A program made the position numbers and the translations under genes. Shown here piece by piece: positions 33,967-45,857 of a stretch of DNA of 64,000 nt. Location of the stretch: positions 186,001 through 250,000 of the forward strand of contig CATKWJ010000009.1 of the NCBI GenBank assembly GCA_949825065.1, read 5' to 3'. The stretch comes from Odontocerum albicorne. Its lineage: Eukaryota > Arthropoda > Insecta > Trichoptera > Odontoceridae. Every line of letters starts with the position of its first letter. Positions within the stretch are counted from its first letter, which is position 1. The notes below the pieces were generated by a model, which was not told where the DNA came from, ran no database searches, and saw nothing but the letters and a program-made list of their open reading frames with translations.

Positions 33967-34611
33967 AAAGATAGTTAGTATTTGTTTTTATACAGGCGTT
34001 ATGTGTTTCTCTTCGCTGAATGGTGTTATTGTTAAAACAGGAAGAAGTTATCTGGTGTGGAAGGATTTCTTAAGCTGTCGTTGGGAAATTGTTTTCCCCA
34101 TTCAGAGATTTTGCAGAGTTCCCAAGAAAGAAGTAAATTCTCTGTAATGGGAGAAAAAGCAAATCTGGCAAGGAAGATATTATTCACTGATTCAAATTAT
34201 TTTTCAATGGAAAATGTTTAAGAAAGTATATTTTTGTTTGATTTGTACAGGATTTTTTTTAAATAACATAAAAATGTAATTTTTCGTATAAAGTAAGTAG
34301 AGTTTGAACCAAACAATTGACTTGTTATAAAAAAAATAAGTTATGGAAAAAAGTGTTAAACCTCTATAGTACTGGTGTAACGCTATCCCAGAAGATCAGC
34401 TGTCAAAATGAACTGAGGTAAAAAGTATGCCTTTTAAAACCCAAAATGTCACTCTATCAAGCAGCGCACACTGATATACTATCACCGTGAAGCGGTCAGA
34501 GTGAACCTCTAAATCAATAACACGATCAACTCAGAAAAACGAAAATATTGACAAAATAAACCGCATATATTCAATACCTAATGGACAGATCAATTCGACA
34601 GGAATAACACT
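33967..34611. other. 5' flank of unit C, no gene seen
   Basis: Repeated noncoding flank, as at 18,620-19,345. It lacks about 45 bp (gtgaacagcaattttttcc... region) present in B and E. Confidence 0.4.
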
Positions 34612-34900
34612 ATTCCTGAATAATGGCCATGCATTCCTATATCTGATGGAGTATACGCAGTGACTTCATCTTGGCCGTGAACGTAAGGTATGGAGTATTC
34701 GCCAGATACGCGGTGTCTTCTCCTTGAATAATGGCCGTGAATTCCTCTATGTGAAGGAATGTACGACAGTGTCAGGTGATGCTTTATTGGCAGTTCTTCT
34801 TCTTGAATAATGGCCGTGAACTCCTATATCTGAAGGATATACGCCATTCTCTCTCTCTCTCTTTGAATAATGGCCGTCGCTTTTATTGACAGTTATACTC
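34612..34900 (+). repeat. Hairpin minisatellite (unit C)
   Basis: About five monomers with GAATAATGGCC. They include ATTCC/GGAAT and ACTCC-containing hairpins and a CT microsatellite near 34,848. Copied at 47,628-47,915. Confidence 0.7.
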
Positions 34901-35533
34901 CATAGAAAAACCATAGACTAAAAATTAAATTACAAAATTGAACTGAAAACAATGAATATAGGTGTGTTTTTATTTTAATTATGATTTATGACAGGCTGAT
35001 GTGCAAATTGCGAATTCCCCGCTTGAGAAACAGCCCCATACGTGGATTTTACCGGGTCTTGAACAGTCTAATTAGTCTAACAGCTGGATGAGTCTATTGG
35101 TGCGAGTACATCATGTATGATTAATGGAAGAAAGTGCATTAAAAGAACCTTCGTCTGAGAAAATAACGTCCCAATCGCGGTCCAAATTTTCTTTCTTCCT
35201 TAAGGAGTCTTCTATCTAATAATTAGAACAGAGTTGCAATTTAACAGTTCACAATATAAAACAATAATTATTGACATACAATGGAAAGCCAAAAAAGAAA
35301 ACGTACAGCAATGGTAAAGTTAATATGAAACACAACATATATTATTTATAGTTAAGGCATTAACATTGTGGAGGTTCAAAGACTCAGAAGCTACTGCGTG
35401 ACGTGAGGATTCTAATTATGAACATCGTCCAATCGAAGTAAAGAAGCCGTCAAATGTAAGGTAGGTACTTGCAATGCTAGAATAATATTTTTTTCTCAGA
35501 CGTACAAAACAAATGAAAATCCCAAACAGATAT

Positions 35534-36028
35534 CTACTTCCTGGCACTGTCCCAACTCATTGCCTAGGTAGGCTGTTGTGGTCGGCTCTTCTCGTTCTCA
35601 GGCTGTATGTTCGGTTCTGGGTTTCGCTTTCATCTAGGCCATTTCTCTGCAGGATTTTGGAGCATTGAGTCATCCAGGAGTTCTTTGGTCTTCCTCTGGA
35701 CGGCTGTCGAGCAAGATCCACTGACATTGCCTGATTTACCGTATAGTCTGGTGGTCTCCGTCTTATGTGCCCGTACCATCTCAGCTGTCGCACTTCCAGC
35801 TTACTGGTAATGTCAGTGATTCCCAGGCTACCACGAATGTGTGAGTTCCTAATTTTATCTTTCAGTGATACTCCTGCCGACCACCTAAGCATTCGCATTT
35901 CTGCTGTTTCAAGTTGCCTAGAGTAGGAGCTGTACATAGTCCAGCATTCTGAGCCATACATAATTGCGGGTCTAATGATAGTCTGGTAAACCTTTCCTTT
36001 CAGTTTTATAAGCATTTTTGGGTCACGA
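35534..36028 (-). mobile_element. 5'-truncated RTE-type element with 16-bp target duplication
   Basis: 495 bp flanked by AATCCCAAACAGATAT at 35,518-35,533 and 36,029-36,044. The minus strand encodes an RT C-terminal region: LKGKVYQTIIRPAIMYGSEC, AEMRMLRWSAGV, RIRGSLG-like IRGSLGITDI, LRWYGHIRRRP and GRPKNSWM. No catalytic part. Copied at 48,537-49,031. Confidence 0.85.
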
Positions 36029-36844
36029 AATCCCAAACAGATATATAAAACAAATTTGTTGTCTTTGTTCAAATTAACCTTTAAAGTGACAATTTACAAG
36101 TCTCAAGGAGTGGTGGTCTGTCTACCGATAGGGCGGGTTTGGGTTTTAATTGAATTAGGGTGGTTGGTATTTGTTTTTATACAGGCATAATGTGTATCTT
36201 TTCACTATATGATGTTAATGTTAAGACAGGAAACATTTGTGTGGTGGGTAAGGATTTTGAAGTTGTCGTGGGGAGATTGTCATCCCCACTCACACAGCTC
36301 GCATCATTCCTAAGAAAGAAGTAAAATCTCTGTAATAGAAGAAAAATAAGAATAAGGTAATGAAGATTATATTTCCATGCCATAAATTGTAATTAAAAAT
36401 AAGTTTGACGGCCCCTTAGTTTTTTTTTTGTTACAGCAATCTTTTTCATTCAATCTAGTCCTTTCATTCTGTTGCAATTTGTGTGGCTACTCAGATCAAC
36501 CCACCGACTGCATTTTGAGGAGCTGTGAGGAAAGTATTTTCTGAAAATAGGGAGGAGCTTCATACAGCTATCCACCGAACTACCTTCTGTCCAACTGACC
36601 ATCCTGACCTTGTGGCGGCCAGGGATACTTTTACAACTTTGTCCAATTTTTGTAATAAATGGTGACTTTTGTAATCTTCAAAAGACTTCTGTAGTATAAA
36701 TTATTTAAAAAAATATATTGTTTTTTATTTCCCATCTTCCCATTTAATCCAAATTTTAACATTGTGGTATTTAACCTGTCGGTACCACCACTATCTTCTT
36801 CATACTCCAGTGTGACATATTTTCTTTATTTAAAGTATTTTTGT

Positions 36845-37218
36845 AATCCAATGTATGAGAGATGCGAAGAGAATAATCTGAGAATGAATGTTGCCAAATA
36901 CAAAGTGATGGTGATACAAAAGAGTGAAAGGAAAAGCAATTACAATATAAGAGTTAAGAGGGATAACAAACGGCATGTGGAAAGAATGAATGAAGAAAAA
37001 TTAACAAAACAGATATATAGTATCGTGCAAATGTGAGAGTATTGTTGGATCAAGTAAATTATATTCTGAAAGAATATGTAGAAAATCAGAGAAATCAAAG
37101 AAGTTATAGAAGAAGGTGTATGGATGTAGAAGAGGCTAAGGATGTGTGCCGAGATAGGAAGACCTGGCACTCTGACTATACTGACAGGGAAATGGCATTA
37201 TGGTATGTATGTTTGTAA
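36845..37218 (+). pseudogene. Non-LTR reverse transcriptase fragment
   Basis: CEENNLRMNVAKYKVMVIQK resembles the segment after the YADD box. ERMNEEKLTKQIY and RRRCMDVEEAKDVCRDRKTW resemble the C-terminus. The middle is deleted and a frameshift lies at about 37,035. Clade not determined. Copied at 49,848-50,221. Confidence 0.65.
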
Positions 37219-38145
37219 TCCGGGGTTGTTGAAGTCCTTTCCTAGCTTCTGGAATCTAAAAATATTGCTAAAACACCCACTGCGCCGTCCTTGTAGAATT
37301 TACTTACTTTTATTTTGAAGTATCGCTCCAGTTGTATAGTTTTGATCTCAACTCAGACAATTATTTTTTAAAATATTAAACAGTATAACGATAAGGAACA
37401 TATCTTTGAAATAGCACCAAAATGTTATTTTTCATCAAATTTGAACCAAATAATTTGATTTTAGCATAAATCATGGAAAAAAGCGTAAAACCTTTATTGT
37501 ACTGATGAAACGGTGATTGCTTCCCAAGCAGATCAACTGTCAAAATGAGCTGAGGTAAAAAGTATACTATTAAAAATCATAAAATGCCACTTTATCAAGC
37601 AGTGCACAATGATATACAAATAATCACTGTGAAGCAGTCAGAATGAACCTCTATACCAGGGGTTCCCAACCTTTTTGTACTCTAGAGCACATTCTAAAAT
37701 ATCGGTAGGGTGGCGGGCACCACCTATTTTTAATCGACAAACTCCTTCCATAACTTCTCATTTTCCCATAATTTATTTTCTTATATTATATTCATAATTC
37801 ATTAATAAATAATAAACAAAAATGTTTCAAAATAATAAAATTATTATTCAAATTGCATACACACAGAGAAATGTATTTACAAAACGTAAACAAAGTAAAC
37901 ACAAATACAAAGAAAACATTTTATAAAAAAATATAATATCAATATGTCAATGTGATCTTTGGCATTGCATATCATTGGCATTGGCCAGTGCCTCATACTC
38001 ATAATTAGGAGAGTATGACGATAGCAGATAATCCTGTTAGCAAACAATCATAAAGATGCTCATCGGTGAGTCGAGATCTATATCTTGATTTTATTCAGTT
38101 CATGTTTGAAAACAATGTGTAGCATAAATATGTCGAACCGAAAAA

Positions 38146-39792
38146 TTATTCAATTTTATATGCCGCTTTTTTCAAAAATGGGAACTTTTCTCTGTCCACT
38201 CTATTCCAAAAGTCCTCTGATATTAAGGATTTTAGCCAAATATCATTCTTAAGGTCCAAAATTTCTAACTCTAGTTCTTCGGTCTTACCTTGAACAAAAT
38301 CTGCAATACATGCGGCCATTTCCATTACATTTATTTGGTAAGTAAAAGGATTGATACAGAAGGAAACAATTGCCTCAATATGTGTAAACTGCAAAAATCT
38401 CTCTTCAAACTGTTTTTTTAACACTTGAAGATGCTTAATAAATAATGACCCGTTTAATTCATTGTTACCTAGCACTCTCTTCATATGTGGGAAATGCACG
38501 AGAGAATTGATCTGCAGATGTGATACCAACAAATCCAATTTAGCTTTAAATGAAAAGCTTATCATTTCAGCTATGTTTTTGTCTTTCCCCTGCAACTCCA
38601 AATTTAAAGAATTCAATTTTTCCATGATGTCTGTGAGAAATCCCAAATCAATCAGCCAGCGAGAGTGCTAGTCAGCTAGTTCATCATAATTTCCCTTTTA
38701 ATCGTTTATAAATGTTTTTATTTCTTCAATTAAACTCCCAAATCTTGTAAGAACCTTTCCTTTACTGAGCCAACGTACTTCAGTATGCAGAATAAGATCA
38801 TGTTCTTTATCTTCAGTATCTTCTAACAGGGCCTTGAAAAGTCGGTGTTGCAAAAGAGCTGCTCGAATAGAATTCATTATTTTTGTAACTATTTTCATAA
38901 CGTGTTCAAATGGCAATATTTTACAACACAGAGCTTCCTGGTGGATAATATAGTGGTAGGACATAAAGTTTGAAAATTATTCATCCTTCTTGCAGAGGGC
39001 AATAAATCCTTTGTTTTTACCTACCATTGCTGATGCCTCATCGGTGGTTATCGCAGACAGCTTGTGCAATGGCATATTTATTGACTTGGCGTATGTTCTG
39101 AATGTATTATAAATATCCTCACCCTTTGTCTGTCCTTTCATAGGTAATATTTGCAACATATCCTCTTTTACTGTGAAGTTACTAAATACCATTCTCTCTA
39201 TAACTGCTAACTGTGCGGTGTCTGATATATCTGTTGACTCGTCAAATTGTAGCGAGAACCAGTCACATATTTCCGAGTCAGTCTTTAACTGAGTTTGTAT
39301 GTCTGTTGAAATTGCATGTATTCTTCTTGTGACGGTGTTATTTGACAACTGTAAGTCTTGTATTGCTGAGACAATCTCACATTTGTTAGAAAATCCATCA
39401 AACAAACAATCGGCACCAGTCAAAAATAGTTCTTTAAACAACTCACCATCAATGAAAGGTTTCTTCTTTTTTGCGAGCATGTGAGTAATTTTGAAAGAAG
39501 CAATGGTGGCCTTTTTAGAATTTTCCACATGTCTAGTGAAAACAGTCTGTTGTGCAGTTAGACTTGATTTTAGTTGACATAATTTTTTCTTTCTTACTTT
39601 AAGTGGATAATTCACATCAAAAGTGGCATGAATTGTCTGAAAATGTCGTTCAACATTATGTTTTTTCGGCAGTGCAATACTACTACCACACAACAAACAA
39701 ACGCATTTATTTTTCAAATTAACGAAACAATATGATTCCTCCCAGTCAGTGTTAAAATTATAGGTTCGTTGTCTTTTACTCGGTCCACTCAT
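38146..39792 (-). pseudogene. hAT 1 transposase, one frame with three stops
   Basis: From ATG at 39,790-39,792 one frame runs 549 codons, interrupted only by TAA (38,977-38,979), TAA (38,698-38,700) and TAG (about 38,668). BED-type zinc finger near residues 30-56 (CVCLLCGSSIALPKKHNVER then HFQTIH). hAT acidic sites: QFDESTDISD (first Asp) and TTDEASAMVGKNKGF (second). Further on are IHQEALCCKILP, LHTEVRWLSKGKVL and GFLTDIMEKLNSLNLELQGK, as in GTF2IRD2/ZBED5-like proteins. The C-terminal hAT dimerisation region seems missing. It would cut and paste the element but cannot be made intact. Confidence 0.82.
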
Positions 39793-40100
39793 TTTAGGAC
39801 TAAAAAAATAAAAAATAAATAGTAATTGAACTACAATATAATATCAATGTTATAGCGCACGTCTGTTCTACATTATATGCATAAATGTATTATAACAAGG
39901 ACTATAACTATCCCCACAATCATAATAGATTATCGCTTATTAATATAATAGATTACGCACCTCGCTTTTAGCCCGTTAAAAATTTTCAGAAGGAATATCA
40001 AAACTCCTAATTCGTGTTTCGTCAGACGAAGATGTCTCCTAGCTAACTGTCGCGACCCGAACGGGGCAGCAATCGCAATCACAATGACAACAACGCGGTT

Positions 40101-40382
40101 CCAGGCGGGGAATGCTATTTGCACATCACTCCTTGTACACGCCGAAAACCCGAAGTGAGCCGATGATCGCCGAAGCAATCGGGACGGTACGAGCCCGTGA
40201 CTATTGTCAGTTTGGCTGTCGGGGCCATGCTTATTGCTTTCACTGACAGACAGAGCTGTCAGAGTCATGTGCCATGTGTTTTGGCGCCTTCGGCGTTCAT
40301 CGGCTCAGTTCGTGGCGTTCGTTCACTTCGGGTTTTCTGCGTGTACAAGGAGTGATGTGCAATTAGCACTCCCCGTTCCAGG
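40101..40382. repeat. Large inverted repeat in the hAT right part
   Basis: Left arm 40,101-40,176 and right arm 40,288-40,382 are imperfect reverse complements sharing TTGCACATCACTCCTTGTAC, CGAAAACCCGAAGTGA and GATGATCGCCGAAG-like blocks, with about 110 bp between. Also at 11,846-12,120 and 53,104-53,385. Confidence 0.75.
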
Positions 40383-40658
40383 CTAGCGTGAAGAGTGCAG
40401 TCTGGCTCGCCGCTAGACAAGTTGCGACAAGTACTGTCAGCAAAGGAACCACTCATACATACAATATCGCAAACATACGAACGTATTTAATAAACCTAGG
40501 CACCCAAAAAAATTAAAACTCTAACAAATAAATAAAAATAATTCACATTTTTAATTAATGTTTATGAAAAAATTCTGTCTCTGTCGAATAGTGGCGGGCA
40601 CATACGAATCGTTCCGCGGGCGCCATGGTGCCCGCGGGCACGGGATTGGGAACCTCTG

Positions 40659-41329
40659 CTCTAAATGAATAAAATAATGAATTCTTAAATACAGAAAAAA
40701 ACTAAAATAGACATAAAAATCACCAACAATCAATACTGTTTTGACACTTTTCGACAAGAATAACACACTCTTCTTCCTGAATAATGGCCATGCACTCCCA
40801 TATCTGATGGAGTATACGCGGTGTCTTCATCTTCTTAATAATGACCATGAACTTCTAAGCATGGAAAAACGTCAGATATGCGGTGACTTATAGACAGTTT
40901 ACACTCCATAGAAAAAATCATAGATGCAAATTCACCCTATTTAGCACACATTGCTTTAATTTTTTTTTTTCCGTAATTCCTTGGAAAATTTCCAGAAAAA
41001 AAGCACATTCAAGACATGAATTCTTTAAAAGTATCAATGCTAAAGGGTTACATAGTAAAACTTTGCTGCCAATAATTCATGCTGTTTTATTATAATAAAA
41101 ATAATTTTAATCCAGCCGGTGTGCAGAATAGCACAACATAACACAGGCAATAGCACAACATAGCACAATTTAAAAAAATCATACGAAAATAGTGAAACAA
41201 CAAATATAACACCGGAAAAATTATTTCAAAAGTAATAAAAAATAGTAGTGACAAAATAAAAAATGTAGTTTTACTGTAGCTTTCTTGAAAAATGAATTTC
41301 TTGATAATTTTAATTTAAAAAAATGCAAT
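40659..41329. repeat. Unit D left flank with hairpin minisatellite
   Basis: No gene. Minisatellite monomers at about 40,765-40,890 with ACTCC/GGAGT hairpins. AATAAA on the minus strand near 41,083. It matches unit B 12,391-13,128 with a deletion in the minisatellite. Confidence 0.55.
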
Positions 41330-42013
41330 TCTACAATGGAGTTTGAGTGTTTCTCAACACTATGAGTCCTTGCATAAGATATTAAATAACCTTTTTCTAA
41401 GAATGTCTTCGCGCAACTTCCACAGCTTTAAGGGCTCTTATCCAGCATGAATCCTTAAATGGTCTATTCAACTTCTATTGTTTGAGACTGCTTTCTACAC
41501 TGTCCACAACTGTAAGGTTATCTCCACGATGACTCATTTCATGAGAATTTCAATGGTCTTTTCGTAAGAATGTCTTATCACATTGTCCACAGCTGTAAGG
41601 CTTCTCTCCACTATGACTCCTTTCATTAAATTTTAAATAATCTTTTCGTAAGAATGTCTTATCACATTGTCCAGAGTTGTAAGGCTTTTCTCCACTATGA
41701 ATCCTTTCATGAGAATTCAAACAATCTTTCCGTGAGAAAGTCTTATCACATTGTCCACACCATAAGGCTTCTCTCCACTATGAATCCTTTCATGACATTT
41801 TAAATAACGTATTTGTGAGAAGGTTTTATCACAATGTCCACAGCTGTAAGGCTTTTCTCCACTATGAATCCTTTCATGACATTTCAAGTCACCTTTTCGT
41901 AAGAACGTCTTATCACATTGTCCACAGCTGTAAGGCTTCTCTCCACTATGAATCCTTTCATGATATTTTAAATTATCTATTTATGAGAATGTCTTATCAC
42001 ATTGTCCACAGCT
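41330..42013 (-). pseudogene. Decayed 3' finger tail of gene D
   Basis: After the TAA that ends exon 3 the array goes on in frame: CGQCDKTFS then TAA, then two well-kept fingers (RKGDLKC, QIRYLKC helices). A 1-nt deletion at about 41,760 (gtccacaccataagg) then breaks the frame. More remnants follow to the variant terminal finger near 41,400. Confidence 0.7.
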
Positions 42014-43062
42014 TTAAGGCTTTTCTCCACCATGAATCCTTTCATGAGAATTCAAACGATCTTTTCGTGAGAATGTTTTATCACATTGTCCACAGCTGTA
42101 AGGCTTCTCTCCACTATGAATCCTTTCATGATATTTTAAATAACCTATTTGTGAGAAGGTTTTATCACAATGTCCACAGCTGTAAGGCTTTTCTCCACTA
42201 TGAATCTTTTCATGACATTTCAAGACACCTTTTCGTAAGAACGTCTTATCACATTGTCCACAGCTGTAAGTCTTCTCTCCACTATGAATCCTTTCATGAT
42301 ATTTTAAATAATCTATTCGTGAGAATGTCTTATCACATTGTCCACAGCTGTAAGGTTTCTCTCCACTATGAATCCTTTCATGATGTTTTAAATAGCATTT
42401 TCTTGAGAACGTCTTATCACATTGTTCACAGCTGTAAGGCTTATCACCGCTATGAATCCTTTCATGAGAATTTAAATGGGATTTTTGTGAGAATGTCCTA
42501 TCACATTGTCCACAGATGTAAGGCTTCTCTCCACTATGAATCCTTTCATGATCTTTTAAATGGAATTTTCTTGAGAACGTTTTATCACATTGTTCACAGC
42601 TGTAAGGCTTATCACCGCTATGAATCCTTTCATGAGATTTTAAATGGATTTTTCTTAAGAACGTCTTATCACATTGTCCACAGCTGTAAGGCTTCTCTCC
42701 ACTATGAATCCTTTCATGATGTTTTAAATAGCATTTTCTTGAGAACGTCTTATCACATTGTTCACAGCTGTAAGGCTTATCACCGCTATGAATCCTTTCA
42801 TGAGAATTTAAATTGAATTTTTTTGAAAATGTCTTATCACATTGTCCACAGCTGTAAAGCTTCTCTCCACTATGAATCCTTTCATGATAATTTAAACCAC
42901 GTTTATTTGAGAATGTCTTATCACATTGTCCACAGCTGAAAGACTTCTCTCCCCTATGAATCCTTTCATGATACTTTAACATGTTTCCACAATGTTCAAA
43001 GCCATGAGAACCATTTTCACTGCTTTTCTCTTGACTAAATTGGTTGCTCATATCACCTGAAT
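42014..43062 (-). CDS. C2H2 zinc-finger gene D, exon 3 (11-finger array)
   Basis: MSNQFSQEKSSENGSHGF, half finger, eleven full fingers, ending HGGEKP-stop at the same TAA as in B and E. Acceptor just before 43,062, phase 1. Product 495 aa with exon 2 at 43,362-43,616 and the nearest exon 1 at 45,674-45,857. Helices: NKRGLNY, KKFNLNS, RKCYLKH (twice), RKIHLKS, RKFHLKD, QKSHLNS, RIDYLKY, RKGVLKC, QIGYLKY and RKDRLNS. The repeated RKCYLKH finger suggests past internal duplication. Identical in protein to gene E exon 3. Confidence 0.76.
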
Positions 43063-43361
43063 CTAAAAATATATGAAAATTAAGGAAAAATCGCTAAACT
43101 ATTGAAGGGTTAAAAATATAGATTTTTGTTATAAAGCATTTCTCAAATTTGAGTTCTTTGAGTTATACAACAATTAACTTGTAAAGAATTGTTAACATAG
43201 AAAAAAATTTACAGGGTAAAGATAAAAACATTTAAACTTTATTATTTTTGCTAAGGCTTAACTTGAATCCTATTTCAAACCAAATAAACAAATTATGTTG
43301 ATCTGAATTTAATGAATAAGCAAAAACTTATTCAGATTACAATTAAAATAATTATACTCAC

Positions 43362-43616
43362 TCGTTATTGCATGCGTGTCAGAAACATCAACAGTCTCTG
43401 TGTTACTGTCCCGAGCACATTCCTTCTTTATATCCGCTTCCTGTATGTCCATAGCAAAATCAGGTAATACTGGTGCAGTATCCTCTTCTACATTTTCTTC
43501 TTTTATGAAAAATTCTGAACAAGTTTCCAATTCCAAATCATAGGATTGCCTTTGTGAACTCATTACTGAGGTAATTTCTTTATTGAATATATCATAAGAT
43601 GGCTGGGCTTTAATAT
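43362..43616 (-). CDS. Zinc-finger gene D, exon 2
   Basis: 255 nt, acceptor ATAG, donor GTGAGTAT, phase 1 at both ends. Module 2 with FIKEE and EADIKKECARD. Identical to the E copy as read. Confidence 0.65.
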
Positions 43617-43803
43617 CTATAAAAAAAATATACAAGTTCAAATCTTCTGAAGTCATAAAACAAATAGATAATATATTATCAACAACTCGAAACCCCATTT
43701 CTTTGTCTTTCTGTTAATAAGTTTGAACTGACAATAAGGGCAACACAGCACTACAGACCTATCTTATCTTAATATGGCATAACTTTTTAGCTACTATTAT
43801 GTG

Positions 43804-44540
43804 ATAAATATTTCTTACAAGATTCTGTCAAACATATTGTGTGGTAGGCTTGCGAAATACTCAGAGGATATCATTGGACAATATCAAACAGGGTTCCGAA
43901 AGGGCAAGTCCACGACTGATCAAATATTCTCCTTGAGACAGATATTGGAAAAGACAGTAGAGTTCAACGTTGACACGTACCACCTCTTCATAGACTTTAA
44001 GGCTGCATATGATACGGTAAATAGAGGAAAGCTATATAGTGCCATGGACGAACTTAATATTCCCAGGAAACTACTAAACCTAATAAAGCTCACAATGGCC
44101 AACGTTGAATGCCAGGTTAGAATACAACAGGATTTGTCTGAACCCCTGAGAACTTTTAATGGACTAAGACAGGGAGACGCACTTGCCTGCATATTATTTA
44201 ATTTGGTGCTGGAAAAGGCTGTCCGAGATGCAGGTATTCAAACCACTGGTCATATTTTCAACAAGTCCGTGCAGCTACTCGCTTATGCTGATGATATTGA
44301 TATCATCGCACACTCTGTAAATGATCTGAAGTCTGCCTTTAGAACCCTGGCCACGTCAGCTAAAAACATGGGACTGATTGTCAACGACACAAAGACAAAA
44401 TATATGCCAATAAATTCACGCCAGAGCCCTGCCAACATACAGATTGATGATTGTACTTTTGAAACTGTCAGCGAGTTTGTATATCTTGGCACTATGGTAA
44501 CAAACAACAATAATATGTCCACCGAAATCAAATGAAGAAT
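43804..44540 (+). mobile_element. RTE-like element in gene D intron 1, cut by a breakpoint
   Basis: Same insertion as in B (left ATTATGTG at 43,796-43,803). The RT frame is open for 244 codons here (LFIDFKAAYDTV, GLRQGDALACILFNLVL, LAYADDIDII) because the fold-back insertion of B is absent. The C-terminal third is missing: at 44,540 the sequence jumps to finger-array DNA. Confidence 0.85.
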
Positions 44541-44642
44541 GAAGAATCTTATCACATTGTCTACAGCTGTAAGGCTTCTCTCCACTATGAATCCGTTCAT
44601 GACATTTCAAATAAATTTTATTTGAGAATGTCTTATCACATT
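44541..44642. other. Chimeric breakpoint with captured finger fragment
   Basis: GAAGAAT is repeated tandemly at 44,534-44,547. Then 44,547-44,642 equals 30,131-30,226 of the gene C array, about one finger. It then joins 31,627 of gene C exon 2 at cacatt|aatttc. Two joints within 100 bp mark the start of the second 13-kb copy. Confidence 0.85.
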
Positions 44643-44686
44643 AATTTCTTTATTGAATATATCATAAGATGGCTGGGCTTTAATAT
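44643..44686 (-). pseudogene. Truncated exon 2 remnant
   Basis: 44 bp holding the acceptor side of exon 2 (IKAQPSYDIFNKE) copied from gene C. It has no donor, since the rest was lost at the breakpoint. It could act as a decoy acceptor between D exon 1 and D exon 2. Confidence 0.7.
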
Positions 44687-45531
44687 CTATGAAAAAAACA
44701 TACAAGTTCAAATCTTCAGAAAAAATAAAACAAATAGATAATATACTATCAACAACTCGAATCCTCATTTCTTTGTCTTTCTGTTAATAAGTCTGAACTG
44801 ACAATAAGGCAAACACAGCACTCATAGAGCTATCTTATCTTAATATGGCATAGCTTCTTATCTACTATTATGTGTCTCAAGAAGATTATTAGGTCAAATG
44901 CTTAAAAATTTTGATGGTGCAGTTAATATATGTAATAGTTTCGAGTTAGGGGCAGAAGAAAAATAAGGGCGATGATTTGGTTTTAGTCAGCAGAATTACC
45001 TTATATTTTATGGTCTTCAGATGATATTTATTAATTTCAATGCCAAGCACTGAATTATCCACGTATAAATCAGCATCGCACAGACCAGCACGGCTATATA
45101 AGCGTTAATAATGTTGAGCTTATATTACCAATTCGACATATGGTTCTAAGTTTTTACAATATGTAAGTATAGATACTGCCATCTCTGTAGTAGATCATGA
45201 ATATTTCTGTCACTTGTTAAGATCAATTGTAATCCAGATATCCATTTTCCTAAGTGATCCATTTGAAAACCATTATGTGTTACAATATTTTTTGGGCATA
45301 AATTTATATAATGAATGAAATGAAATTTGTGCATTACGTTTCATATTCTACAGTTTTTAGTGTAGTGATAACTCTGAATTCAATTTAGAGACAAGAAAAA
45401 ATCATTGAATTTAATCAAAATGAGGTATACAACATAACAGAACATCAACATACCGTGATTAATCAACTTTTTACTTATTATGATTTAAATATTTTTCAAA
45501 ATTAAAATGTCAAAAACATTCTGGTCTAAAA

Positions 45532-45578
45532 GTACACACCACCTTATCCATGCCTGGTATGGAATAGGTAGTGTGTAC
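45532..45578. repeat. 47-bp intronic hairpin (copy D)
   Basis: Identical to the copy at 32,516-32,562. Confidence 0.8.
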
Positions 45579-45673
45579 CTGTAGGTTAAACACCACTCAT
45601 ACAAAATAAGTTAATTGATTGTCATATCTCACATATTTATTTTATTTTAACAATATGAGTTTATTAAATTTAC

Positions 45674-45857
45674 TTGGGTCTGTGGGATTATCAACAACAT
45701 GTCTGGAATCTGCGTTGATATCTGGCGCACATTCCTGCTTGATATTTGCCTCATGTACACCGATATCATACTGGGGGAACACTGCTGCAGTATCTCCATC
45801 TTTTGCCTTTTCTTCTTTCACCATTACATCTGCACTTTTGTGTAGCTGAGGATCCAT
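45674..45857 (-). CDS. Zinc-finger exon 1, usable by gene D
   Basis: Exact duplicate of gene C exon 1. It is the nearest exon 1 upstream of D exon 2 (about 2 kb), so D would be a hybrid: C-type exon 1 spliced to B-type exons 2 and 3, with reading frame kept. ATG 45,855-45,857. Confidence 0.6.

Larger units (their letters stand above)
35210..37648. repeat. Diverged second copy of the unit 5' flank
   Basis: Older relative of the 4,600-5,640 flank: the split-ORF exon a relic (KPKKKTYSNGKVNMKHN..., interrupted by a short insertion, then REDSNYEHRPIEVK), aagtctcaaggagtggtgg, and ATCACTGTGAAGCAGTCAGA. It is punctuated by two retroelement pieces and followed by the hAT insertion. It shows that a previous unit once ended here. 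Confidence 0.55.
37657..40658 (-). mobile_element. hAT transposon 1 (3.0 kb), unit C/D copy
   Basis: Ends CAGGGGTTCCCAACC on the left and the complementary GATTGGGAACCTCTG on the right. Target duplication CTCTATAC (37,649-37,656) versus CTCTAAAT (40,659-40,666), 6 of 8 matching; other units carry the uninterrupted gaacctctaaatc. Minus-strand transposase at 38,146-39,792. A large inverted repeat lies in the right part. Confidence 0.88.
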
